Source: Chionoecetes opilio (Eukaryota; Arthropoda; Malacostraca; Decapoda; Majidae). From it: a DNA stretch of 64,000 bases. How positions within the stretch are numbered: position 1 is the stretch's first letter; every line of letters begins with the position of its first letter. The stretch covers positions 1-64,000 of the forward strand of contig JACEEZ010011039.1 in NCBI GenBank assembly GCA_016584305.1, in the 5' to 3' direction. Below, piece after piece: positions 55,011 through 64,000 of the stretch. The position numbers and the translations under genes are program-made. Below the pieces are notes generated by a model that was not told the origin of the DNA, made no database searches, and saw only the letters and a list, made by a program, of their open reading frames with translations.

Positions 55011-55675
55011 AATTTTTTTTTACATCACAAGGAACTGGCCAAGGCACAACAAAAATGGGTAACACAAAGCCCGCTTAGTTGCCAGTCCCTATAAAGAAGA
55101 CAGTAAGAGAATAAAATAAAAACGGGTGAGCCAATTTAGTTCGGGAGGTGTCTTGTTACTCTTCTTTTGAAAAGATTTAAGTCATAGGAAAGTGGAAAAA
55201 TAGAAACAGAAAGAGAGTTCCAGAGTTTACCAGTGAAAGGGATGAAAGAGTAAAGATACTGATTAACTCTTGCATTAGGAAGATGGACAGAATAGGGATG
55301 AGTGAGTAGAAAGTCTTGTGCAGCGAGGCCGCGGGAGTGGAGGAGGCATGCAGTTAGCAAGTTCAGAAGAGCAGTGAGCATGAAAATAACGGTAAAAGAG
55401 AGCAAGAGACGCAACATTGCGGCGGTGATTTAAAGATTGAAGACAGTCAGTCAGAGGAGAGGAGTTGATGAGACGAAAAGCTTTTGACTCCGCCCTGTTG
55501 AGGAGAGCTGTATGAGTGGATCCTCCCCAAACATGTGAGACATACTCCATACATGGGCGGATAAGGCCCCTGTAGAGAGCAAGCAATTGGGAGGGAGAAA
55601 AAAAAGGACGCAGACGCCACAGGACACCTAACTTCTTAGAAGCTGTTTTAGCAAGAGTATAATTTGCATATAACT
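55011..55675 (-). pseudogene. 3' part of a second LINE lineage
   Basis: Two minus-strand frames (55675-55275 and 55417-55136): LYRGLIRPCMEYVSHVWGG, ESKAFRLINSSPLTDCLQSL, FYRYFHAHCSSELANCMPPP, then HPYSVHLPNARVNQYLYSFI, PFTGKLWNSLSVSIFP, FKRRVTRHL and a stop. A 3' UTR and oligo(T) (poly(A) on the minus strand) at 55011-55020 follow. Frameshift near 55330. This is the post-RT region; RT itself is absent. Related to 12797-12905. Confidence 0.88.
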
Positions 55676-55708
55676 GAATATACCAAATTTGGTATATTCA
55701 GTTACTTT
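55671..55708. repeat. Perfect palindrome
   Basis: AACTGAATATACCAAA and TTTGGTATATTCAGTT are exact complements with no loop. It is at the join between the LINE 5' end and the MITE, so it may be a snap-back product of the insertion. Confidence 0.85.
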
Positions 55709-55773
55709 TCGTAATTTTATGGCTAACAGACGATTTTTTATAGCCAAGGAAAGATCTGGGCGTGAAGGGGTTA

Positions 55774-55885
55774 ATATAGATACCAAATAAACTAATGGAC
55801 AAGGATACTAAATAGGTCATATCTATTAAACATTGCTTATAATAATCAAAATTGTCTAATGGTACCCAAATTACAATTACAAGGA
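55774..55885 (-). repeat. Inverted partial TTAA MITE
   Basis: Minus-strand interior of the family (TGGACAAGGATACTAAATAG, TCTAATGGTACCCAAATTAC) directly beside the plus-strand MITE end. The C-rich terminus is lost. Confidence 0.7.
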
Positions 55886-56520
55886 ACTGGAACAGCGCAA
55901 GTCTGGACACCAAACATTGTGTGCAAACTTTTGGCAAACAAAGTGTCCTGGTGTGGACGGAACTTTATAAACTTTCACAGCAAAACAACGATGAACAAAC
56001 AACACAACTCAAACTTTCAAACTTCAAACCTTGTATTAACCCCTTGAGGCCCAGAACGTAATTTCCATTGTAATATAGATACCATTAACCGATTTTAGTG
56101 ATTATGAGCAATATTTTATAGCTATGACCTGTTTAGTATCCTTGTCCACTACCGTAGATAACAGTTAAGTCGCCAGGACAACTTTTTTTTCTGTTTACAG
56201 ACGTGTGGTGGCGTTAATAGTTACATTTCTACATCCATGATTTCAGGACAGTTAGAAGGGGCTATCTGGAGAGTCTGTGTCATTTTGTGTCTTCATCTGT
56301 GTCATAGTAGGGCTATAAATGAACAAATGACAAAAATATCTACAAAGTGGCTACCAACAATAGAGTCGCCATCTAGTGTTTATTTACTGAGTGTCGTACC
56401 GCTGTCGTCGTCGCCCGAAAAAAAAAAGCGTTGCGAAATTGTAAACCGTCTATACTTGCAGCTACAAAGCATAAAACAACGCTGAAACAGGGTAGATTAT
56501 ACAGTCATGATATAAACTAA

Positions 56521-58070
56521 ACCCTCTCTTGACGAAGTCAGAGAGGCTGTAGCAAAGTTGAAGGGTGGAAAGGCAGCTGGTGTTTGTAATATCAGTGCGG
56601 AGCTCCTCAAAGCTGGGGGTGAGGCCATGATCTGCGGGTTGCATGCTGTCCTGACTGCCGTGTGGCAATCAGGTACCATTCCTCCTGACTGGAAAAGGGG
56701 GCTGGTCGTCCCTATCTGGAAAGGGAAAGGGGACCGTCAGGACTGCAACAATTACCGCGGTATTACACTGCTCAGCGTACCAGGCAAGGTGCTTGCCCAT
56801 CTATTGCTGACACGAATCCGCAGTCATGAAGCATCAGAGACCTCAGCAGTCTGGGTTCACGCCTGGTAAGTCAACAACGGACCGTATCCTGGCACTTCGT
56901 GTCCTGGTGGAACGCCGACGTGAGTTTCGACAGGGGATGCTTGCAGCCTATGTTGATCTCAAGAAGGCGTTTGACTCAGTGCATCGTGAGTCACTCTGGG
57001 ATCTTCTGCGACTTCGAGGGATTCCTGCAAGGACTATTGGTTTGATAACTGGTCTGTATTCTGGGACTGCGAGTGCTATGAAGTGTGGGGAAGGTGTATC
57101 CAGCTTCTTTCCTGTGAATACAGGAGTGAGGCAAGGGTGCGTCCTTGCCCCATCACTTTGCAACGCTTGTATGGACTGGGTATTGGACAAGGTTGTAGAT
57201 CAAAGTGATTGTGGAGCATCCGTCGGCAACACCAAGATCACTGATCTTGTTTTTGCCGATGATGCAGTAATCTTTGCTGAGTCGCTGGAGGTCCTGGTGA
57301 TGGCTCTCGAGGCGCTGCACGAGGAGGCAAAGCCTTTGGGACTTGAGGTCTCCTGGCTCAAGACCAAGGTCCAGGTATTTGGAGACTTACTAGATGAAGC
57401 AGTACAGTCTGTTCATGCATGTGGCGAGGACATTGAGATCTTGGAAAGTTTTACATATCTTGGTAGCGCAGTCCATAATGACGGCGGGTCACGTCAAGAA
57501 GTCTTACGGCAGATTGGCATAGCCCACGGTGTTATGGACTCGCTCAGCGGGAGTATTTGGCGTTGTTGGTACCTGTGCAGGAGGACAAAGATCCGGATCT
57601 TCAAGTCGCTTGTGATCCCTGTCTTACTCTATGGTTGTGAGACATGGACACTAAATAGTGACTTGAAGAGACGAATCAATGCCTTTGGTAATAAGTGTCT
57701 TCGCAGAATCATGGGGTATCGCTGGGATGATTACGTGTCAAATCAGCGATTGCACCGTGAGATTGAATCGAGGCCTATTACCTGCATAGTCCGTCAGCGC
57801 CAACTTCGGCTATATGGGCATGTGGCACGCTACCCTGAAACCGATCCTTCCCATCGGGTTGTATCTGTAAGAGACAATCCGGCGTGGAGGAGGCCAAGGG
57901 GGCGCCCACAAGGCTCGTGGCTGGGGCAAGTTGATGTTTCTTGTTGAGAGCTGCTTGGTATGGGAAAGGAGCCTGCATGGGAACTCGCGCGTGGTGACCC
58001 CCGGGAGTGGCGTCGTAGGGTGGGCGAGGCGACGCGCCCCCCGGCGTATGCCCCCAATGATTGATTGATT
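56521..58070 (+). pseudogene. RTE-type LINE copy 1, 5'-truncated
   Basis: Flanked by the exact 11-bp duplication GATATAAACTA (56509-56519, 58071-58081). Starts in RT: EVREAVAKLKGGKAAGVCNI (56530), DRQDCNNYRGITLLSVPGKV. A 5-base deletion near 56826 shifts the frame, then GFTPGKSTTDRILALRVLV, AAYVDLKKAFDSVHRESLW, GVRQGCVLAPSLCNACMDW and the catalytic FADDAVIFAESLE; C-terminal LRRIMGYRWDDYVSNQRL and RQRQLRLYGHVARYPETDPS. A TGA at 57945 replaces the CGA of copy 2. The tail is (GATT)n, typical of RTE elements that end in short tandem repeats. Confidence 0.92.
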
Positions 58071-58081
58071 GATATAAACTA

Positions 58082-58857
58082 CAGGGAGATCCCGAAGATA
58101 CGAGCAGTTAGGTTCCACCTGGCATACTCGTAAAGCGAAATCTCGGATAACGAAACACATAACTAATGGTAAAATTTAGGTTTGGTTCCAGGACCATCAA
58201 TTAAAAAAAAAAAAAAAAAAAAGTGTTTTTCAAGCTAAAATAAACTATAGCAAACACAACAAACACACAGCGTCTATATTACCCACACTGTACTACCTAT
58301 TCTGTAGAAAAAGCATTCTGAAAGAGAAAATAGTATGTACACAAAATAACATAACTGCACATTAATTAAACATAAAACATGCATAACAAGCAAAAAAGAC
58401 GTTGTACTGTAGGGGACCCCGCGTGATACAAAAGAGGGTAGTGTAGAGGTCCCAAGATTGGGGTAGCACACCTGACTAATTACCCCTAAGGATCAGGCCG
58501 CGCCATATGCTTAATTACCCTTCAGGTTACGCCTTGCTAGGGGTGACTTGACTGCGGTCCCAAGGTTGGAGCCGCACACCTGGCTAATTACCACTAAATG
58601 TCAGGCCGCGCCATATGCTTAATTACCCTTCAGGTCACGGCTTGCTAGGGGTGACCTGACTGGGGTCAACCAAATCCCCCTTTGTCCAGACTGCGAGTGG
58701 TAGGGCGAGTATTTTGAACTTGATAATTTTACTCACCCCAGTTTGAATGTCGTAGCATTGGATTTTCGATCTCGTATATTGAAAATAGACCCTAATTTAC
58801 ACATCTCGTATCATCGGATTCTCGTATACCGAATGCTCGTATAACGGGACCTCCCTG
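58082..58857. mobile_element. TA-flanked MITE at the edge of the RTE duplication
   Basis: Ends CAGGGAGATCCCGAAGATAC and (reversed) CAGGGAGGTCCCGTTATACG, both followed by GAGCA-type sequence; TA on both sides (58080-58081, 58858-58859). The left TA is part of the RTE target duplication, so the MITE is younger than the RTE. Subterminal TCGTATA motifs repeat near the right end. An internal ~120-bp direct repeat (CACACCTGACTAATTACC; CAGGCCGCGCCATATGCTTA) is at 58468-58660. No transposase. Confidence 0.88.
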
Positions 58858-59041
58858 TACTGTGTATCATCTTCAGTGGCACAGACACAGCAGTAGTGAG
58901 GCTATCATTCGTAATATTTGGCGCCTGGCGACTTCACTGTTATCTACGGTAGCTAATTTGGTATATTAAGTGACTTTTCGTAATTGTATAGCTAACATGA
59001 TTTTATATAGCCAAGGAAAGATCTGGGCGTGAAGGGGTTAA

Positions 59042-59225
59042 GAGAAATCCTGAATCATATAATCATCGCACAGCATGGCATTGAAAGTGTATCAATGCAT
59101 GAGTCGTGAGTGAGTGCCATGCCAATCATTCACCACCCTATTTGTGAACCAGTTTTTCCCTATTTCTTTTTTACATCTAGGCTTTTGCAGCTTGAATCCA
59201 TGACTTCTTGTTCTACCCTGGTTAA
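59042..59225. repeat. Module M2 end and LINE 3' fragment, copy B
   Basis: GAGAAATCCTGAATCAT to GAGTCGTGAGTGAG matches 37414-37500. At 59116 it passes directly into minus-strand CR1/L2-type LINE 3' sequence (TTTGTGAACCAGTTTTTCC, CAGCTTGAATCCATGAC) matching 35610-35720. Confidence 0.8.
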
Positions 59226-59768
59226 AGACGTGAAATAAAATATAGTATATAGGAAAAACAAATAGAATAAGTAAGAAAAAAACCGTACATTGTATACAAA
59301 CTTTATACAAAACACCTTTTCAGCAATAATTACACTAAGGATCAAAATGAGTTTGTATGTTGAGATTGTAAACTTTGGAGAGTTATGTGAGGGTGTGTTA
59401 CATTGACTCCTGGGTTAGGGCTGAGGAGGAATCTCTCTCTCCTTATAATTTCAGTACAATGTTGTCTGTATGTATGCAACATCTGAAAATGTAGTTATAG
59501 TTGTGACTATAAATTGCCCCCAAAACAAAACAAGAGTATTTCTCAAGGCCCGTCCACACCAGGAAACTGTTTGTAAACAATAGCAAGGTTTATTTGTTTC
59601 TCATCCAGAATGGCAAACATCAAGAAACATTTGTGTGTGTGTGTGCAGAGGAAGCTACAAGAGGCCGGGAGATCTACACGTGGTAGTTCCTGTAATAATA
59701 CTGGCTATATGATTATAGATACTGGCGATGAAATGACAGTAAGAGACAGTAATGACATCAATAATGAT
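59226..59768. repeat. Repeat module M1, copy B (left part)
   Basis: Same sequence as 35726-36270 with scattered indels (GAATGGCAAACATCAAGAAAC; GAAGCTACAAGAGGC). Ends in the 13-bp target duplication CATCAATAATGAT (59756-59768). Confidence 0.85.
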
Positions 59769-59771
59769 CAA

Positions 59772-60142
59772 TCAATTATTGGGGGCATACGCCGGGGGGC
59801 GCGTCGCCTCGCCCACCCTACGACGCCACTCCCGGGGGTCACCACGCGCGAGTCTCCATGCAGGCTGCCTTCCCATACCAAGCAACTCTCGACAAGAAAC
59901 ATCAACTTGCCCCAGCCACGAGCCTTGTGGGCGCCCCCTTGGCCTCCTCCACGCCGGATTGTCTCTTACAGATACAACCCGATGGGAAGGATCGGTTTCA
60001 GGGTAGCGTGCCACATGCCCATATAGCCGAAGTTGGCGCTGACGGACTATGCAGGTAATAGGCCTCGATTCAGTCTAACGGTGCAATCGCTGATTTGACA
60101 CGTAATCATCCCAGCGACACCCCATGATTCTGCTAAGACACT
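59772..60142 (-). pseudogene. RTE LINE copy 2, C-terminal end
   Basis: Minus strand from the MITE edge: IMGCRWDDYVSNQRLHR-like text, then RQRQLRLYGHVARYPETDPS, SVRDNPAWRRPRGRPQGSWL, CRELLGMGRQPAWRLARGDP and RPPAYAPNN, with the stop in the tail. Here CGA codes the Arg that is TGA in copy 1. A small change near 60080 (GTTAGACTG for GTGAGATTG) disturbs the reading. Confidence 0.88.
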
Positions 60143-60144
60143 TA

Positions 60145-60235
60145 CAGTAAAAGCCTTATAACTGGGCACGATAGGGGCTCTGGCCCTTGCCGAGTTATTC
60201 AATGTGCCGAGTTATGCAATGTCCTCCTCTGATAT

Positions 60236-60273
<38 letters not shown>

Positions 60274-60821
60274 GTACTGTAAAAGCATAAAACCAACACT
60301 TACCAATGAACGGGTAGCAGCAGGCATGTAATCCAATGAGAGGGGAGTCTTTTTGTTGTAACATGTAGAAGATGTTAGGGGGACTCAGTCCCATTTTAAC
60401 ACTGGTATCACTTTAATCACTTTATAATCACTTTATAATCACAACTCTGTACTGTATTGAATACAGTACTGTACCTGTACAACTTAATTTTACATCACTT
60501 GAGCACTTAATTACTGCAACACTATGCCCTGTCCATTAACTCTACCTTCGACTGTGAGTGCATGGGAGGACACAGGGGGGCGGCATGAGCCTCTAATCAC
60601 AGGCGTCACTATAAGAATCCTGCCTGCGCCACCAACGGGCGAGGGCCAACCATCCCAGCCCTCGAGTGAGCCTCCAGGGCCTACCATCCCACCCATGGAG
60701 CTCACTGCCTACACGTGCTATAAGCATAGGTGTTAAAAAAAAAAAAAAACACCTTGTCTTTGCCATGCCGAGTTATATCAAATTCCGAGTTATACAGTGC
60801 CGAGTTACAAGGCTTTTACTG
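60145..60821. mobile_element. TA-flanked MITE inside RTE copy 2
   Basis: Ends CAGTAAAAGCCTTATAACTG and (reversed) CAGTAAAAGCCTTGTAACTC; TA at 60143-60144 and 60822-60823. RTE copy 1 reads CCTTTGGTAATAAGTGTC at 57684, the uninterrupted target with a single TA. GCCGAGTTAT motifs recur subterminally. Interior contains poly(A) tracts and no transposase. Confidence 0.93.
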
Positions 60822-62508
60822 TATTACCAAAGGCATTGATTCGTCTCTTCAAGTCACTATTTAGTGTCCATGTCTCACAACCATAGAGTAAGACAGGGAT
60901 CACAAGCGACTTGAAGATCCGGATCTTTGTCCTCCTGCACAGGTACCGACAATGCCAAATACTCCCGCTGAGCGAGTCCATAACACCGTGGGCTATGCCA
61001 ATCCGCTGTAAGACTTCTTGACGTGACCCGCCGTCATTATGGACTGCGCTACCAAGGTATGTAAAACTCTCCAAGATCTCAATGTCCTCGCCACACGCAT
61101 GAACAGACTGTACTGCTTCATCTAGTAAGTCTCCAAACACCCGGACCTTGGTCTTGAGCCAGGAGACCTCAAGTCCCAAAGGCTTTGCCTCCTCGTGCAG
61201 CGCCTCGAGAGCCATCACCAGGACCTCCAGCGACTCAGCAAAGATTACTGCATCATCGGCAAAAACAAGATCAGTGATCTTGGTGTTACCGACGGATGCT
61301 CCACAATCACTTTGATCTACAACCTTGTCCAATACCCAGTCCATACAAGCGTTAAAAAGTGATGGGGCAAGGACGCACCCTTGCCTCACTCCTGTATTAA
61401 CAGGAAAGAAGCTGGATACACCTGCCCCACACTTCACAGCACTCTCAGTCCCAGAATACAGACCAGTCATCAAACCAATAGTCCTTGCAGGAATCCCTCG
61501 AAGTCGCAGAAGATCCCAGAGTGACTCACGATGCACTGAGTCAAACGCCTTCTTGAGATCAACATAGGCTGCAAGTATCCCCTGTCGAAACTCACGTCGG
61601 CGTTCCACCAGGACACGAAGCGCTAGGATACGGTCCGTTGTTGACTTACCAGGCGTGAACCCAGACTGCTGAGGTCTCTGATGCTTCACCAGATGACTGC
61701 GAATTCGTGTCAGCAATAGATGGGCAAGCACCTTGCCTGGTACGCTGAGCAGTGTAATACCGCGGTAATTGTTGCAGTCCTGACGGTCCCATTTCCCTTT
61801 CCAGATAGGGACGACCAGCCTCCTTTTCCACTCAGGAGGAATGGTACCTGATTGCCACACGGCAGTCAGGACAGCATGCAACCCGCGGATCATGGCCTCA
61901 CTCCCAGCTTTGAGGAGCTCCGCACTGATATTACAAACACCAGCTGCCTTTCCACCCCTCAACTTTGCTACAGCCTCTCTGACTTCGTCAAGAGAGGGTG
62001 CGGTTTCGTCAATGGGAGGATCAGCATCCACTGCCTGTAACCCAGTGGTGTGAAGCTGCTCAGTTGGAGGGTCCACCATGAACAACTGCCCAAAGTACTC
62101 AACCCAACGAGCCATCTGCCCATCCATGTCCGACACGAGGCGCCCATCTGCTGTTCGAATAGCACTCGCCCGAGAAGGAGACTTGGAACGGAGCTTCTTC
62201 AGGGCTCGGTAGGCAGGTCGGAGGTCATTAGCATTCAAATGACCCTCGACATCCTCAGCGAGACTCCTGACATACCTCTCCTTGTCTCTCCACAGGAGGG
62301 TTCTAGTCCGGCGTGACAGAGCCCTGTGCTGGTCCCGGCTCCCAGCCAGCCTGGCAACGCGACTCTCCTCGATTTTCTCCAGCGTCTCCGTCGAGACAAA
62401 ACCACGCCTTGACCTCAGGCGCTCCCCAATACACTCCTTGGCAGCCTGTAGAGTTTCACATTTGAAGGTATCCCACAGTTCTACAGGGTCCCCGAGAGCA
62501 CTGAGCAC
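60822..62508 (-). pseudogene. RTE LINE copy 2 reverse transcriptase, cut by a MITE
   Basis: Open from about 62508 to the MITE at 60821. Linker LWDTFKCETLQAAKECIGER and RALKKLRSKSPSRASAIRTA; RT: KLRGGKAAGVCNISAELLKA, NNYRGITLLSVPGKVLAHLL, SGFTPGKSTTDRILAL, YVDLKKAFDSVHRESLW, GVRQGCVLAPSLFNACMDW, catalytic VFADDAVIFAESLE, ESFTYLGSAVHNDGGSRQEV, PVLLYGCETWTLNSDLKRRI. At NAFGN the frame enters the MITE (VKAL, stop). The last ~120 codons continue at 60142-59772. Confidence 0.93.
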
Positions 62509-62512
62509 ATCA

Positions 62513-63674
62513 AACCGATTTCAGACTGCCACCGCATACTCATGAGCGCATGTGAAGTCCTTCAGTTTCTCAAGATGAAACACAGTATGGTTACCTCTTG
62601 AGATTCTTCTGGACTTGACATGAAGCTTAAGTGTAGCAACAACAAGTCTGTGATCTGTTCCAAAGAACTCAGCACTCCGGTAAGCCCTGCAGTTCTGGAG
62701 GATCCTCCAACGAGTACTAACGAGGACGTGGTCGATCTCCTTAGCTACCCCTCCGGCATTACTATACCATGTCCAGCGGTGCAGCTCTGGCCTCTGATAC
62801 CAAGAACCTGCAATTCTCAACCTTCTGGACCTTGCAAAGTTCAGAAGCAGAGAACTGTTGGTGTTTCTGGTACCGGAGCCATGGGGACCAACACAACTCA
62901 TAGCCATCTCTCACAGTGCCAGTAGTAGCATTGAAGTCGCCCAAGACACTGAGTGTGTCCCGAGGAGGACACTGGTCTAATACAGTCGAGTTTGGCGTAG
63001 AACATCTCCTTCTCTTCAGTTTTACGCATCTCGGTAGGAGCGTACACTGCAACAAGAGACATGAAACCCAAAGTGTGTTTCATCCTCACCCGCATTATAC
63101 GCTCATCAACCGGAGTAACCTCAACAACTGATGGCTGCAGTTTGCTGGAGATGCCTATAGCTATTCCCCGTTCACGGTGACCATTGCTCATGCCGGACCA
63201 GTAGTAGGTGTAACCCCCACTGCTAGTCTCGCCACTGCCAGGCCTCCTCGTCTCAGAGAGTCCCACTATATCCACCCTCAGCCTACTGAACTCGCCCGAT
63301 AGGAGAGGTAGTCGATGATCGTCTGAGAGGCTCAGAACGTTCCACGAGCCCACACGAAGAACCCTCCGCAGTTTGATCCCAGGAGTGATTCGACGGGCAG
63401 GCGCCGCCTCTGCACCGCCCCGGCCACCCCCATAAGAAAAAGTTGGGCTAGGGGGCCCTACCACTTGATTTAGAGGGCGGGATTCCCGAGGGCTTTGCCC
63501 CGCACTCGTCATAGGCAGACCCCTCCCCTGCGTCGGTATAGGAGGGGTCTGCATGGTCGGACCCCCCGGCAAAACCGGGTCGGGGGCGCGATTACCGCGC
63601 CCCTGGCCTCTACCTCTTAATATGTTTGTGGCTAGTTTAGTTTTTACAGAGAGGGGCTGCAAACCCCCCCCCAA
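62513..63674 (-). pseudogene. RTE LINE copy 2 endonuclease domain
   Basis: Three minus-strand frames in order. 63674-about 62985: a proline/glycine-rich leader, then VGSWNVLSLSDD (N), VDIVGLSETRRPGSGE (E), YYWSGMSNG, VTPVDERIMRVRMKHTLGF and VAVYAPTEM. About 63000-62905: LSVLGDFNATTGTVRDGYEL (D, N). 62907-62521: FARSRRLRIAGSW, ELHRWTWYSNAGG, KEIDHVLVSTRW (D, H) and FFGTDHRLVV (D, H). Two frameshifts and a TGA at 62519-62521 separate it from the RT frame. APE fold, nicks the target DNA. Confidence 0.9.
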
Positions 63675-63806
63675 CCAATCTATGTCAGGGATTGGCCTTA
63701 CTGCTCACCGTGGCCAGGGACGCAGAACCCCCTGCAGGGATTAACCCCAGGCTGCCCACTATTTCACCCATAGCTGGGGTGAAATAGTGATTTCATCAAT
63801 AATGAT

Positions 63807-64000
63807 GAAAACAATAAAAGTAATATTGACGTGGGTGGGCAGGTTAAAGCTTGCTCACCCCTACACGTCTCTCTGCCTTGTAACAGTTCAGTGAGTGCCT
63901 TGTCACGTAAACACTGAGCCTGCAGCAGCATCCCCCCCACACACAGCCTGACAACAACTGATTGATTGATTGATTTCATGCTAAAAATGGGAAATGTGCC
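63807..64000. repeat. Repeat module M1, copy B (right part), cut by window end
   Basis: GAAAACAATAAAAGTAATAT through AACAACTGATTGATTGATTG and CATGCTAAAAATGGGAAATG match 36283-36475. Confidence 0.88.

Larger units (their letters stand above)
54882..55769 (+). mobile_element. TTAA MITE interrupted by a LINE fragment
   Basis: Left part CCCCTGGAGGCCCAGAACG (54882-about 55000), right part TTGGTATATTCAG to AGATCTGGGCGTGAAGGGG (about 55690-55769), TTAA after the right end (55770-55773). Between them lies the minus-strand LINE 55011-55675. Compare the uninterrupted 37218-37409. Confidence 0.75.
56152..58949. mobile_element. TA-flanked element within the MITE
   Basis: TIRs CCGTAGATAACAGTTAAGTC and (reversed right) CCGTAGATAACAGTGAAGTC, both continuing GCCAGG; TA duplicated at 56150-56151 and 58950-58951. 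Own sequence is only about 450 bp, the rest being the RTE and a further MITE. It contains a fragment of the 398-bp repeat (ACATCCATGATTTCAGGACA). Confidence 0.85.
56040..59037 (+). mobile_element. TTAA MITE hosting a four-level nest
   Basis: TTAA stands on both sides (56036-56039, 59038-59041). Left end CCCCTTGAGGCCCAGAACG, right end reversed CCCCTTCACGCCCAGATC. The MITE is continuous to 56149, interrupted, and resumes at 58952 (GCTAATTTGGTATATTAAG). The flanks match 37051-37510, whose MITE is intact. Confidence 0.88.
59769..63793 (-). mobile_element. RTE-type LINE copy 2, near full length
   Basis: Flanked by the exact 13-bp duplication CATCAATAATGAT (59756-59768 and 63794-63806). Minus orientation: 5' end at 63793, (ATTG)-type 3' tail at 59769. 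Excluding the MITE it is about 3.35 kb, a usual full RTE length. The empty target is visible at 36262-36290. Confidence 0.93.

Noticed and set aside
55136..55586. Host gene for a short secreted or membrane protein
   Set aside because: The LIRPCMEYVSHVWGG and NARVNQY segments are the known post-RT region of a LINE, and a second fragment occurs at 12797.
62072..62545. Plus-strand frames opposite the RTE
   Set aside because: Shadows of the well-supported minus-strand RTE reading.

Overview
This is a eukaryotic, repeat-dominated stretch with no operons and no intact conserved housekeeping gene. Arthropod origin, probably a decapod crustacean, is inferred from (CCTAA)n tracts (the arthropod TTAGG telomere motif) near 50.6 kb, long GA and TA microsatellites, several non-LTR retrotransposon lineages, a tRNA-Val-derived SINE, and a C2H2 zinc-finger family with unusual SGVKN linkers. 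The species cannot be named from the sequence alone.

Layout. 0-3.5 kb: error-laden repeats, including a corrupted minus-strand ORF of a multi-copy arthropod family. 3.5-4.4 kb: TA-flanked MITE. 4.5-9.1 kb: GTG-rich DNA, a TA satellite, an old LINE piece and a SINE. 9.9-13.5 kb: hAT-like element holding a LINE fragment, further LINE debris and a 30-bp minisatellite, then a 341-bp assembly gap. 14-15 kb: weak exon candidates. 15.9-18.1 kb: LINE with a long open reverse transcriptase frame. 18.4-19.2 kb: tandem ~398-bp repeat. 20.4-22.8 kb: large palindromic foldback region. 23.8-35.1 kb: one C2H2 zinc-finger gene split by a ~10-kb Ty3/Gypsy retrotransposon (minus strand, two ~1.8-kb LTRs), in which the base quality is visibly poor. 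35.6-37.5 kb: a module that recurs at 55.9-64 kb. 37.6-39.5 kb: minisatellite split by a MITE. 40-41.5 kb: YADD-type LINE tail. 41.6-49.8 kb: two copies of one EN-RT-RNase H LINE, sharing one target sequence and lying head to tail, the second split by a solo LTR. 50.2-51.4 kb: element with 9-bp target duplication, TIR-derived arrays and a telomere-like core. 52.0-54.2 kb: second zinc-finger gene, with a hAT-like element at its presumed splice acceptor and a SINE in its 3' region. 54.4-64 kb: nested nest of TTAA MITE, TA element, RTE LINE and TA MITE, then a near full-length RTE LINE carrying another MITE.

The window is best read as a stratigraphy of insertions. At several places a second copy in the same window preserves the uninterrupted target, so the insertion, its target-site duplication and its relative age can be read directly. 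The only host-like protein genes I can support are the two zinc-finger paralogues, and both are broken. I found no new enzymatic or defence system. The most novel objects are the telomere-repeat-bearing element at 50.2-51.4 kb, the palindromic element at 20.4-22.8 kb and the nested locus at 56.0-59.0 kb.
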